64,000 nt of DNA from Hyalella azteca (taxonomy: Eukaryota; Arthropoda; Malacostraca; Amphipoda; Hyalellidae), in NCBI RefSeq assembly GCF_000764305.2, contig NW_025931701.1:62001-126000 (forward strand), written 5' to 3'. The notes under the pieces were generated by a model. It worked only from the letters and a program-made list of their open reading frames with translations. It had not been told where the DNA came from and did no database searches. The position numbers and the translations under genes were made by a program. Shown piece after piece: positions 11,303-26,300 of this stretch; position 1 is the stretch's first letter; the number at the start of each line of letters is the position of its first letter.

Positions 11303-14300
11303 GTGAGTTTTGACTACAAATTCTTTCTTTGCTTTTTAATTAATTTTCTAAGTTCCTGTTGCTGGCAATCCCTACTAGCTAATGTATTCAGCTGAAATTA
11401 GAAAGAATATATTGTCGGCAACTGTTCAGTATGTGGTTTCTGAATATAAGTGAAGAAATTGAATTGGTAATGAGTTTAAATGATTCATATACTTTTAGCA
11501 CTGAGAAAACCGAGATTTAACTCTTGCAGCAAAAAGTTATTTTCTCTGATTCCTTTGATTGGTATATGATTCCATTTTGAATTGTTATCCTAAACTACAT
11601 TTTTATACTATATACCTAATATTTAGATTCATAATTTTTTCTGCAATTGCAGCGTAGCCCTTAAGCCTTCATCTTCATGACTTTATTTCATCCCTTATTC
11701 GAGTTTCATGATATCCTCAATCAATCAAAGTTTGATCAATAAGTTCAATTAATCAGTCTTTGAGAAGATCAGAAGACTGGTCCTATGAGAAGAAATGGTT
11801 GCATGAACAAAACAAGCATTCCTTGAAATTCTGATTTATCACTAAATGTTAATCGTCTTCATTTCTTGGTCGTCCTGAGCGTCTCCCAGGTTCTGATATA
11901 TACTCTTGCGATGAAGCAGAAAGTTTCCAATGGATGACAGAAGAAATAAAATAAAATCCTGTGGTAGATTATTTTATGCACCCACACGAGGTTTGCACTC
12001 ACGTTTTGCCTATGTAGACTTCATTGGGCTGCTATAGATTATATTACCTCGAGCAAGGTATTGAGACCCATGCCAAAGTCGGATTGTTGAATTCTGTGAA
12101 GTTCGGCTGATTTGGTGGAAATCTCAAGTGGTCTGGCATTATTTTTTTTTATTTCGCCCAATCTTCAATAATCGGTTTTGATTCTTTTCCGTTTGTCATA
12201 CAACGACTACGTCAATTAACCTTCTGGGAGTGAATTTCCGAAGTAAGTTTGAAACCCCTCATACTTCCAATATACGATACTCACAGTGACGATACAAAGA
12301 AAATGCGACCCGCTACAGCGCCAGTCAGCAGCGGCAGCACTCGCTACATTCGCGACATTTTAGCAGCGGCAGCACTCGCTACATTCGCGACATTTTAGCA
12401 GCGGCAGCACTCGCTACATTCGTGACATCTTAGCAGCGGCAGCACTCGCTACATTCGTGACATTTTAGCAGCGGCAGCACTCGCTACATTCGTGACATTT
12501 TAGCAGCGGCAGCACTCGCTACATTCGTGACATCGTTACATGCTCGACAGCTTCTCATTTGCGTTGCACTGCGATGTGACTGCATCGAAAATTACTTCCT
12601 GCTTCAGCTTGGAAGTATCTCAAAAATCTTCAACTGCACGACCCAAGATGAGAGTGCGTGCGACAGAATTTGCTCAACATGAATTTAAAACTGAATGAAA
12701 GTAATAAAATAAACTTTTTGTACTCCGTCGTAAAATCTGGAAATTTAAATTTCATCTGAATTTCTATGTAACCTCGATCAAGACATAGAATTGTGAAAAT
12801 ACGCCCTACTGTTGTAAACCAACCATTACTGCTCTTGATTAGTAATCGTTATAGAAAGTGTTACGTTTCATGCATATCAGTACTAAATTACCGGAGAATT
12901 TGTAATCTCATTCAAATATATTCATCTACATAATAAAAAGATCAGACGTTCTACTCATTCTTGCTTCAACTGCTTAGAAACTGCGGGTCAAATTTTAAAT
13001 TGTTCATACTGTCTCCTGTGCCGCTTCTCCGTCTCCAGACATCTCTAAATTACAGACATTGTTTTTCTGCTTCTTCTTCTTCCGTCGTATCAATAAATCA
13101 AACAAATAACTATCTAATATTTACATTCTTTGTTATATTTGACGTGTAAACATTTTCTTGAATACGGCCTGTTGTAACCAAGATGAATGTTGTCCCACTA
13201 TATTGTAGACTACCGCTTTATTCTGGGGGGTGATTTTTTATCCCTGAAATCTTTATCGCGCTTATGCACTTATAGTGTCATTAGATACAATAGATATTTG
13301 TTTCTTCTCACTCATTATTCTTCAAGTTAAGTCAAAGTCAATTACCGGAAAGTTGCCAATTATTAATCCAACAAATCTCTAGCTCCAAGTTAATGTATCA
13401 GAAACATTCAATTCAAAAAAGTATTCATGAAGTATTCAAATTAAAAAATCATTTAAGGTAGACACAAAATGGTGAGCACTTTAATGGTGAACGCTATTTA
13501 ATAATAACTATAAAGACACTGGAGAACATGTACGTTCATTAATTGCATGAGACGTGTCATTAAATTCTTCAAAGACTGACTTCAAAAATTCCCTTGTACC
13601 AATCCATTCAGTTCTGCTGCAAGCCGCTTTGATCGAGGAGCGCCTGACAACTATAGATCCATATATCGCCTCTCTGACTTGGCCTGTATACTTTAGAACA
13701 ATTTAGGTATTCATTACAAAAAAAGATGCGGCTACGTCACGTGAACCAAAATTTGTTATCATTTGTATGTTTGCATGCTTGGTCTCAGACAGCCTGCTGA
13801 AGTTTCCGGCCGGGTTACAATGGGTCCGAGTACGCATACTCAATTAGCAATATGACCCGCCTAATTGGACAGCGGTTATTGGGAACGAGCCTAGAGAGCT
13901 CGACCTCCGAGCTGAGATCTCATCTAAATTACTTGTGATTCAAAGCTTCATTTCACTCAAGTTACGGTTCGTACAGAAAGATCATTGTGAAAAATTTTCT
14001 TACGAAGTCTTTAATTCGCGGAGGAAATAAAAACACGGTTTCTTTTGGGTTATTGATTGGTTTCTGGAATTCAATACAAGAAGCGTGATATCATAAATAA
14101 CAAAATCTTTATTATCCCAATATTAATATTCGATGAAAATCAGGTATTAACAAGACAATAAATAATTTTGTCTTAACAAATTACTGGAGGTTCTTCGTAT
14201 GCCATATGCTCGGCTGACAGTACATATCGTGCTCAAACAGGTAAACTCTTTCTTCAAATGTCAGCTCAGCAGTAGTACGGATAGTTGCGTTTTAACAATC

Positions 14301-17300
14301 TTCAATTCACCTACAAGATAGTTGTTAGTTGCTGGTAGCGGGGGAAACGTCTCAAAACAAGCTTGTATGCTTCTAGCCTTCAGTGTGAAATAGAAATGAC
14401 AAATTTTTAGCTGCTTGAGTGCCAAAGTCCACATATAGCCTGGAAGATTTGACTGACAACTGCATTTGCAACCTCATTCTTCTCAAAGCGCTGACTTCAG
14501 TGCATTATGGTCTGTACTGAACCTCATATCCAACAATGCCTCTTACAATAAATAAATTGTTAATTGGCGGGGGTTTCTCAACAACGTCATAATACCGTAT
14601 GGGATAGTCATATACGAGCTAAATCTACTAGCGTCACTTTATAGAACCTACTCGTATATAGTTATGTAGGGTAGTTTGTATGACACGACGTTAATTAATA
14701 TGAATCGACTAGTTTGAATCATAAGCTTCATTTATCTTTTAACTCAGGACAATGCCGACAGATTTAGTTGCTGCCACCTTGGTGAAATTGTGCCAAGTTT
14801 TCCCTCCGTAACAAGATTTACAAATAAATCCAGTTTACGTTATTTTAAATTTTCTAATAAATTTAAATCTGGTTCACTTTTATTTTATGCAATAAACGTA
14901 AAAATTTGTATATTGTCGAACCATTCCAGCATTCGTGTATTTAATTTAAACTTGGAATTCAGCAGACAATTCCCGACTCTTCATGCAGATTTCGCATCAT
15001 TAGCCATCCAGATATCATTAGCCATAACATTTTTCCCGGGTCTTTTGTTCCACGCACACACGAAGCTCTGATGTGCTTGTGAGTATTCTGGCATAGAGGC
15101 GCCCATAGAGTTCCGTCGCCACTGATTACCGCGCGCCTGCTCTGACAACCGGCGCCCAACACCAAGAACAAAACTCAAGTCAGCAGACTTGCCGCTTATT
15201 TCTTTTTTTTATTCTGCGAAAGGTGCGAATCTCATTGGAGTCGGTCGCGCGTACTGCTTTTGTGAGGCGATAGCTTTGAGCGGGCCTCTAAAAAGTGATG
15301 GCATTGAAAGAGTCAGGGGCGAAAACGCAACGATAAAACGCGTCAATCACGTTGGTCCTGGATTCAATGTTTTAGATAAGCCGAGTTTGTTTCGTCTGAC
15401 CAACTATCAGTCCACCTTAATGGCGAAACTAATGTCTGATTTTCTTTTTTTTACTAATAAATCTGGTGGAAAAGCTCTGAAGTACGGTACTTTTTGGTGC
15501 TCTTGTAATTTAATTTAAAATTCGCATGAGCCAGAGAAAAATCCTCCTATTAGCATGGGGAAAATAGCTAACTCTTTGTTAGATAAATAATGTCGAAGTA
15601 CTTGAATAAGGCCATCGAAGACTGAATTTGTGACTGTTGAGAGTTCGTACTCATAGTTGCCATCAATTAACAAAATCGTAAGTAATAAATCGTTATTTCT
15701 TTCACTGAAGTGTGGTAAATCAAAGTTGTCTGCGATAGATATGACGATTATATTTGGGTAGATATGACGAAACCAAATATAATTCGTTCAGTTAATGGTT
15801 GAAATTCCATCGTTATTCTTAATGTAATTTTCCCCTGTAATAATTTTTGCGCGTCTATATTTTAAGATCTCAAGTTTAACTAATTCCGGTCGTTTGATAG
15901 GATGCTGCCTTGTCTATATAAATATAAAATGATCATGTTTTTATTCGGTATTATCAGCAAGCTTTTTCAAAATCTCGGCCTTATACGTAATTCCAAGAAA
16001 TTCAAACGATTCCGCGATGTTTTTCCACATCCGCTTTATCTGGGGATTGGGAGAACTTCCTTGAAAATTCTAAATTTTTAAATGGGTCAGGCTCACTCCT
16101 GGCAAATTGAAAAATGATTGAGAATTTCGTGTATGAAGCCGCGTCTCAAACGTGAAAATACTTTCCAGTCTTCAAAGCGTCTGAATTCTATATTCAAAAT
16201 TTATTCTCTCGTTATTTGAGCTGGAATAATTTCAAAATCTCAATGAAATCTCAATAAGAACATGCGAGCTCACATACGTTTCAATTATATGTAAATAGTT
16301 TTGACTCTGCTACAATTATCTTTTGACGCATCATAAAGAGAATTGATCGCAAAAATACATGAGAAAATACACACGGTGAGTATTTTGAACGATTTTTTTA
16401 TATTTGTACCTGCTCAACTTTGCTAAGGTTATTTCTGTGGCCTTGCGCTGCGTTCTGCGGAGCAGTCGCAGTTCGTGACCCCTGGTATGCTTACGGCATT
16501 AACTGCCACAGCCATCATTCAAGCAATCTCTTAGTAAATCCTCCATAGGGAATTTAAACACAACATCCATTCATTATTTTATTTCTGGGCCCCTTATCTT
16601 CTTCCATAGCTTTTTGTTGTTATTTTCCTGTCTCGCTCCAGTAACGCTGTTTATTTTAGACTTTCATTCCTGAACACGCTGGCTCATAACAGTCGAAAGT
16701 TCAAGCCACGGAGCCGACGATGTTAGGTTGGAGACGGTGATGTTAGGTTGGAGACGGTGATGTTAGGTTGGAGACGGCGATGTTAGGTTCATTGTGGCCG
16801 CGCAGAATGTGGAGCGAGCGATAGGAGGTCCCAAGTTCAGCCTGATCACCGGCCTACCATTCGACGATCACCGGGAAGATACGTACGGTTTCTACCGACC
16901 ATATTACTGTCAGAGGGCGAAGATTACTGCCACACCCATTTATATTCTACTGTACACATGAGAGATTTGGATGACTTCTGACAAGATAAAGGGTCAATCA
17001 AAAACGTTCAAGTTTAAACTAAATATTGTTTTTGCACCAACGTTTCGTCCACGACAGATCGCTGTCATTCTTCTACATCAACGTTCTCCATTCTCTTCTT
17101 CATTTAAAATTGATTTTTCAGTGTTCAAGACCATTTGCGTTGTAGAGTAACAATGCACGTGCAACACATCTCAGCTCATGAGCAGGTCAGCATTCACTTC
17201 CCAGCAGAAGAATGACGTTGAAACAACGTTCAAATAACCTTGATTAATCGAAACAACGTTTAAATAATATTGCTTAATCGAAATAACGTTTAAATAACAT

Positions 17301-20300
17301 TGCTTAATCGAAACAACGTTTATATAACGTTGATTAATCGAAAAAATGTTTAATTCAACGTTGATTCAAGATCATATGTCTTATGCATGGGTTTGGTTTT
17401 CATCGGATTTGTCTAACGTTCTTTCTAATCTTACCAGGTGAGCGATCCGGCAGTGCTGGGGAGCTACACGAGCTTCACTAAGAACTGGAAGGCGGCCCAG
17501 GAAGCGACCAAAGCCGCGGCTGCTGCCAAGCCGGCATTTGCCGACTTTCTGGTGGTGAGTGAAATAGTGTAGCTCACTGTTTTGTGTAACGACACGCCTG
17601 TCACTTATTACAGCCTTGTTTCGTGGCGCTACGACTCACAGAGCTCTAGTGCATTTCTATACTCATAATACTCCTATCTTCTCACGGCTCACTTCCGCCT
17701 CACGGCATCACGTGTACGGTGGCAGGCTGTCGAACACGATGCAAACTTGTAGCACGATGTTTAATGCACTATGAATTGGGTATATTATTATTGGGTATGC
17801 ACTAATTGGGTATATTATTATGTATATCCCTTTTTCGGAGTATATAATATGGAGGTTTGCGTCATTCTTGGTGTCAATTTCCAAAAAAATTAGAATTAGG
17901 AGAACTATAGAATTTTGCTTTAATTATGAAAACAAATTGCATAGATTAGAAAGGTCAACTTGCAGGGACCGAAAACAATTATTCCCATTTTGTACTCGAG
18001 ATAATTCGACTATGTACCTAATGTTCTCATGTTTTTATTCCGTATGAAAAGTTCAGGCAAATGTTTCAACAATTGTGCGATATTTGCTATAATATGTCCT
18101 TGTAAACTATAGAATTTATTAAATTGATTGTTTGGCTTGTTCAGAAACAGGAAACTTGCGGCCTAGAAAACGAATAATTTCTCTTTAGGTCTGGAATCGC
18201 CCGTGCTATCGTTTGGGTCGCGCGCTTGGTAGCAACCTGAATGATTGTAGCGACTGATTGCATCTCTGTTTCTTTATGTACACAACTTGGTTCATATATG
18301 TCAGCTTCAAATTTAGACCAATGCATGGCTTTGTTCTAATTAATACTTGTCAATTTCCTGATGTTCTAAGATAAGATAAATATTTTTCAACAATAATTGT
18401 TAGTTATTCAAACTATTCGATGATAATATTGATTAATTAATTTCAATTAGATACCATGCAAGTCAAGTTAATTATCGAAAGCCATATTTAACTGATATAA
18501 GTTGACAAATTAAAAAACCATTCTACCAATTTTCCCGGGATTTTTTATAAGACCAATTCAGGAAATTCGAAAAAAATTTTACACACTGGAAATCATACAC
18601 AGACTCTCAGAATCTTAGCCCAGGAAACAAACAATTTTTTTACGTAACATTTCAAGCGCGGATTTACTTCTACCAGGCAATGACATGTTTACAATGCATG
18701 TAAACCGTCCACTAAATATTGCAGGCAATGACATGTTTACAATGCATGTAAACCGTCCACTAAATATTGCAGGCAATGGCTCGGGAGCATCCAGGCAAGA
18801 TGGACCTGAAGGCGCTGTTGATCAGTCCCGTGCAGCGCTTCCCTCACTACGAGATGCTACTAAAGGTGACGCACAACTTCTCGCTTCCATATATTTAGAT
18901 ATATATTTTTAAATTTTTTCTTATAAATAATATAAATATATATCATTCAAAATTGCTGCCTTTTAAAACAGAACTAAAGCAACACTTTCTATATTTTAAC
19001 ACTTTGGTAAAGAGTTTCGAGACAAGTAGTCGCGAAATATAAAATAAATCTCACTTAATCGATACTTGTATCGTTTTATGATCATAAATAAATAGTATCA
19101 ATATAATACATAAACATCATAAACATGCAATAATAACTTCTGGCGCCTTAAAGCTTGAGCAAGCGTGCAAAAATCAGACCTGGATAGTTTTTCCTTTCAA
19201 ATTTTTGCATACGAAGCTACTATCCACATTATTGCGCAGCAATGTATGCAGCTCCTGGCCTGGTGGTGGCTTTGATGTTCAAGTTTTACGTATTGGGTAG
19301 CAGCAAGTCGAGCTCACAACGTAGTGAGATATTTGCAATTTGGTAAAGCTTCAATATTACGTTTTCAATAGAGATATGCTAAATTTTTGTGGTATTTTCT
19401 TCGCTTTTATATTTCTAGTGAATCTGCGATTAAAGCAATCTAGTGACTTTTGTAGTGAGATATCACACGGAAAGCTATTGTTTTTAAAAAGCATGCATAC
19501 AATAACACTTTATTCAATGTATTCAATATACAAAGGCATAAATTTATCCAATGGAGAAATACTTCGTGGAAAATATTCAGAAATATTTTCATTGCGTTAA
19601 TATTAATTTTGGCTTCTTTATAAATTTTACTTATTTGTGCAATTATTCATGTTAGGGAACTTATTTTGTCATTTAATTTTGTGAGATTATCCAGGAATAA
19701 TTTTTTGTACTGAGGTATAAAAATAAACAAGATTCCTCGCCATCTTACTCAATTTTAACACCAGGATTCTGAGACAGGACAGTTCTGAAATTTGGTCCTG
19801 CATGGTTCTTCGGATATTTTGATCGTCAGTTTGCGGCCGGTTGTTTTTCTTTCAGTAGTATCTAACCGAGGTTAAATATTTACTAAATATATAGCTCAGC
19901 TACTGATATTTTTTACATAATAATAAACTGAATTAATTACTTCCGAGTCCAATAGTCGGCGCCAGCTTGGTTTTTTACTTATATTTTCATGGATAAATGG
20001 TATCATTATATGAATTTTTCTGTATATTCGTCCCAGCAATTTTATTTGAAAACTTTGATTTGTCGTTGGTACTAGTAACAATAATGGCACACGGAGTTAC
20101 CCGAATAATTATTGTTTTAAACGGCTTAGGTCCCATGGCTTAGGAAATCTTCTGCAGTTGATGGAGTCTCGGTGAGCATTTGCATTGCTCATTTTTGCCA
20201 GTCGCTTACTCGAGATTAACGGCGCTGAAGCTCCGTAAACTTCTCATCGATTTAAGAAAAGTTTCACGGCTCATTTCTCCTAACAAGTTCATTTTTCACC

Positions 20301-23300
20301 AGCCAATTCTTGAAACAAGTTAGGTGGCAGCCTCGTTCGATCTCAACAAATTTTTGGAAACATCTTAGAGGTGTCGGCTAGCGGCCGTTGGATTTCGTGA
20401 GACTTGCCGACCACTTTTGAACTTTTAATACCAAATGATAGCTTTGCTACTGCGTCATTTTTTAGATGTTTTAAAATTAAATAAAATACTTAAAAAAAAA
20501 ATTTTGGAAATTTGATGGTGAACGTACAGCCCGACCCACGTTTTTTTGGGGCGAACCATAATTTATTTTCTACTTTTTAGTCCACAAGAAAAACGTGGTT
20601 TTTTAAAAAGTTTTTTTAAGTATTTTATTTTCTGCTTTTTAGTCCACAAGAAAAACGATTAAGACTTGATTAAGTATGACTTGATGTACGTATCGATGAT
20701 ACGCAGCGTTAGCGCCTGCTCGTCTATAACGTGAGCGCCCGCACGCCATACTATATATATACTATATATAAACTTTTCTCAATTAAACTAATTTAGGTCT
20801 CTAATTACTAGTTTTTATGATTGTATCTGAAATTGTTAGGCGAAAATAGCCTGCATGCCGAATTTCAGATCTCTAGAACAATCAGAAGTGGGCTAATTTT
20901 CATTGTCAATGTTAACAACAAACAAACAAACAAACAAACGCGAAGCTAAGCTAAGAAAAACGTGTTAAAAAGGAGTATTTTTTAAACATTCATTTTACTG
21001 ATTAAAAAAATTTAGTTGGTTTCACTGCTCAGTTTTGTGTCGAGTTCGATGAACCTTGTTTATTTCGCATTTCCAAATGTTCTTGTTTTTCTGAGACTCT
21101 AAATTAATGAACGATATTTTTCCGACTAACCATGTTTACTGTAATTACATCATCCACAGTCTTCTGTGTAACCGACATTCTCTGGAGTCAGGGTTGAATT
21201 TTTATTGTGGAAACGATTTTCCCCAACGTTCTCGTCTTCTTTCTTCCAACTTGCTCTATATGCCTATAAGTAATATTTGGTTGAACTGCAGATGTAAGGA
21301 CGTTTTGGATAGTTTCTAAATTTACAGCATAGAAATATAACATCATCGATGGAGCGCTAAAAACAATTGCTGCCAAGTAGAGAAACATGAAATAATTGAG
21401 AAATTGATTTAAACAGAACTCTAGTGAAACCTACGAATGAATTCAGCCATTTCGAGATTAGATAATTTTTCTGAATTAGTGTCGAATCGTGATCTATAAT
21501 CGCAGACGGCCAAAAATATGGTATATAAATGAATAATATTTATGGCTTTAAACATATTTTACGTGTTTTTCTGGCATAATGTTTAAAAATATTCTCATGA
21601 TTCAAATCTATTCTAATCCAATTTGATCCTATACCTTTATTAAGAAATAATTCCGGCAGGGACAGAATTTAGCTGTACATATCTTCTTAAATTTTGTGTC
21701 ATCACGCATCTAGGAAAATGAGTCATGATTTCAATCTTATTACCTGATAATGAACGTTATGATATTTGAATATCTCGTTTCTCTTTATCGAACTTGTATA
21801 CAAGTTCGAACTTGTTTTTATCGAACTTTGGTCTTTATCGAACTTGTATACAAGAATAAATTCTGCTATTATTTACTAAAAATAAATACGTAAACTTGTC
21901 AGGAGACAAGGAACGTATCTAAAAAAAGTATTTCACGAAACTTGTTCTATTACTTTTCGCTTTTGCAGCATCACATTTTTATTTTTTCCCGCGTCTTCGC
22001 GCGGCATTTTTCTTTGTCGTTGACAGCCCAAAGCCGTCGCGCCTCTCGCGCGTCTCAAAGGCTTTCTGTTCTGAGCCTGTGACGAATCGTCACTGTTTCT
22101 TGAAAACGGCCCGCATCATCACGGTACGGATTTTTATCCGGTTAATTTTAACTTTTAGACGATAATATAAAAATAATATCTTAACATAAATATATTTATG
22201 ATATAATATTTATTTCTGTTTATTCCTTACCTGTGTTCAGATCTTACAAAGTTATCGTCTGAAGGATGTCTGCACTACTTGAAAAATTTCGGACCTATCA
22301 TTGTAGGAATCCTGCCTTCCGAGCGCTTATCCAAAGCTTCGGCCAATCGGGATTGCAGTCAAATTTCGCTCACATCTTATTTAAGAATCTGAATAACATT
22401 TCATTTTCAAAATACTTCACAGTGTCTGCCCATGCGTTGGGAATTGTAAATATTCCCCCCACCTAAAGTTTGAGGAGCCGGCATCGAATTCAATCCTCGT
22501 TTCTGGAACGTTTCATCATCATCCATCCTCATCGATATTCTTGTCCACTAAGCGGCGCAGTTATCTCCCTTATCTCATCTCACGTTCTCAAAAGCTCAGC
22601 AAAATCTTGGCTGCTCTGCAAGAGGTGCAGGGAATTTTTTTAGCAGAATACCTTGGAATTTTACCTTTTCTTGAGAACGACTTAGTTCACATCATTGTTT
22701 CAGTGTATTTTCGTCTGAAAACTTCATACTCGTTCTTATTGCCGGAATGAACGTGCAAATAGAATAGAACCGAATTACTCATTTCATAGTTTTATTGAAC
22801 GTTATTCTATTTGGCATGACTCGAATTTTTCTTGGTTAATATTTGGTGTAAGTGAATGGAACATTTTTTTTCGGTCACAGTATCATCTCTTTTTTTCACT
22901 TGTTGATCATTTTCAACACTCAGGAGCAATCTCTTTACGAGACCGGAAACAAAAGTGTTGGCTTTGAGTGATTGATTGCACCTGCTTCTTGTGTATCCTT
23001 ACTTATGGCCACGATAGGAGTTATGTCCGCTCGGTCCACTGGCATTGGTTCTGTAACGACAGACCACAATCCGCAACAACACAAGCCGATCCCCGTTCCT
23101 GGTCGTGAGACTAACGACGCTCGTTAGTCACGCTGAGTCCTTGGAACTGATCGCATCGTTTTCTCCGTGCCGGGTGCGCCTCCAAGAGAAGAAGAATAGT
23201 CTTGAAGACTCAAATCAATTTCTTTTGTTTGCTAAATTTGTTCTTCTGCGCCTTGTTTGTGTCCTTGCATCGTACGAGGCTCATATTGACCAGACCTTCT

Positions 23301-26300
23301 TCGCTTCCGGGAAATGCAATTACGATAAGCGATCAGCTGCCCATTGCTTGCCAGACAAGGTTGTTTAGGCAATTGGGTAGTTTCCGAGAACTCTGCTGTA
23401 ATTTGAAATTCTAATCAGTTATTGATAACTGCTGTTTATGATATGAGTTCTGGATAAGATCTAAGTCTGGCGATAAGTTGAATCATTTGCATGATTGTTA
23501 TGCGTTTTAATTACCATAATAATGCCACAACGTCTGAAGGCTCTTCTGCCTAGTTTCAGAAATTAATCGTTTGAACCATTTTAATTTGAATTTCCTCTAT
23601 TATAGCTTAGCGTTAGATGCATAAACATCCAATGAAATCAGTATTACTTTTCGCATTCTCTTTAAAAATCAGCAAGGAGAAGCATACTTACATATTCTTA
23701 AGCATATCTGGTTTTTCCCTTCGTCGCTGACGAAAATAACGTCATGGCGAATACAAATATAAACAACGATAAATCAGATAATTTATCTTTGAATTCATTA
23801 CAAAAACTAAACCATTGCAACTGTACACGAAAGAGACAGTCAAGCTGCTCGATCCGCCCCTCCATTCACACGAATTTTCTCGTCCGTACGCTCCTTGATA
23901 ATTTCCTGAATAATATTCAATTGATTTATAATTAAGGCCATATAGAGTTAGAAAATTATTACTGTTACTCATACGTATTAGATAAATTATCAGTTCTAAG
24001 TTAGATAAATTATCAGTTCTAAGGTAGATAAATTGTCAGTTATAAGTTAGATAAATTATCAGATATAAATTAGATAAATTATCAGTTTTAAGTTAGATAA
24101 ATAATCAGTATTAATTTAGATAAATTATCAGTTCTAAGTTAGATAAATGATCAGCTCCAAGTTAGATAAACTATTAGTTCTAAGGTAGATAAATTACCAA
24201 TTATAAGGTAGATAAATTATCAGTTATAAGTTAGATAAATTATCAGTTATAAATTAGATAAATTATCAATTATAAGTTAGATAAATAATCAGTTTTAAAT
24301 TAGATAAATAATCAATTCTAAGTTAGATAAATAATCAGTTCTAAGTTAGATAAATTATCAGTTCTAAGGTAGATAAATTACCAGTTATAAGGTAGATAAA
24401 TTATCAGTTTTAAGTTAGATAAATTATCAGTTATAAATTAGATAAATTATCAGCTCTAAGTTAGATGAATTATTAGTTATAATTAGATAAATTATCAGTT
24501 CTAAGGTAGATAAATTCTTAGTTTTAAGTTAGATAAATTTATTGGTCCTAAGTTAGATCAATTATCTGTTCATTTTTCACGTAAATCAATAGTCATTTAT
24601 CAGATAAATAAATAATATTTATCAATATTAATTTAATAGTCATTAGTTTAATCGACCATTAGTTAAATCAATCATCAGTTGAATCAATCATGAGTTGAAT
24701 CAATCATCAGTTAAAACAATCATCAGTTAAATCAATCATCACTTGAATCAATCATCAGTTAAATCAATCATCAGTTGAATCAATCATCAGTTATTTCAGT
24801 CGTCAGTTACATCAATCATCATTTATCAGTTTATTATATTATCTCTTTAATCAATTATCACACAAACTATCAAATCAAATATCAAATGCAGAAATGTTCG
24901 TAAGCCTGTAGGAAAAATCGTGCAATATTGGGAACGAGATCTAAAATTGAAGAAAGTTTAATTAAAGACAAACGAAAATATGGTTGAATGTACATTTGTT
25001 TGAAAAATCACGGCAAGCGAGCTTAATTAAAGCTCTTCAGGACGCAGTCTTTAACCAACGGCATAGATAGGGAGCCAACAGGATAGTACACCGAAAGTAT
25101 ATTCCAGTCCAGAACATCACCAAGACCTGCTAATTACAGTGACGATATCGGAACGAGTATCATGGATGGTGGCTGAAGACAATGCGATTGTTTGCGGCCA
25201 GCGGTGCCAGATGCCGGCTTTTCTGGATGATATAAACCAAACCTCAAAAACCGTGCATAATTTAATAATTTTTTGTGTGATGAGTTCTCCACAGTGGGTG
25301 TGATGAGTTCTCTACAGTGGGTGTGATTAGTTCTCCACAGTGGGTGTGATGAGTTCTCTACAGTGGGTGTGATGAGTTCTCCACAGTGGTTGTGATGAGT
25401 TCTCCACAGTGGTTGTGATGAGTTCTCCACAGTGGGCGCGTGCAGTGATTGTGATGAGTTCTCCACAACGTCAGTAGCCGAAGTTAGTCTCACTGCTGTT
25501 TTCCTGCTACAATTAACAGCGGCTGCAGAAGCACACCCCACACGACCACCCTGACCACGCGCTGCTGGGGGAAGCCCTCAGTAAGGCTCAGGAGGTAACC
25601 GTCAAGATCAACGACCACGAGAAGCGAGCGCTGCAGCAGGAGCACCAGCAAGATATCCTCAGGGACCTCGAGGCTGTTATTGAGGGACTAGAAGGACTCG
25701 TACAACCTGACAGGTGAGCTAACCTTTCAAGTTATTACTGAGTTGAAGGAGCTTAATCCTAAACTTTCCTGCGTTGAGGGAGCTAATCCAAAACTTTACT
25801 GCGTTGAGGGAGCTTAGTCCTAAACTTTACTGCGTTGAGGGAGCTTAATCCTAAACTTTGCTGCGTTGAGGGAGCTCAATCCTAATCTATCAGCTGTGAC
25901 GTGTGCATGATCTATTTTAAACCATCAAAATAACATCGAAATGCATTATGTATTAGTACATGTATTTTGACCTAAATAATAGATTATGTGAGGAACAAAA
26001 CTTTATTTTTCAAAGCAAAATATCCGAATTAATTCCCCTCCCCCCATAAATGCATGCAACGATTACCATAAATAATATTATTATTATGCGTTATTAGCTA
26101 CCTACAGGAGCCACTTTGAAGAAGAGTCTCGCGATGTACGCTCAATGATTAATTTGATATGCAAAATAAAATGAGCATATGCGATAATTAATGGTCGATA
26201 ATTACTTGCGTGTTTTTTCGTGTATATACTCTCGGTTTTAACATTTGCCTTCAAATGAGGGTAGAAATTTTATGTTTATTGATTTTTATTTCAAATTTTT

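Noticed and set aside
15189..15518. 109-codon plus-strand frame in intron 1
   Set aside because: No recognisable motif and no splice sites that would fit exons 1 and 2.
23005..23133. Alternative first exon of the RhoGEF starting MATIGVMSARS
   Set aside because: The only plausible donor (23105) leaves phase 1, which does not join exon 4 (phase 0).
23977..24560. CRISPR-like regular repeats
   Set aside because: Units are contiguous with no unique spacers and the genome is eukaryotic; this is a minisatellite.
25134..25541. 135-codon minus-strand frame with repeated ENSSHPLWRT-like peptides
   Set aside because: Created by the 23-bp minisatellite and antisense to the start of RhoGEF exon 4.
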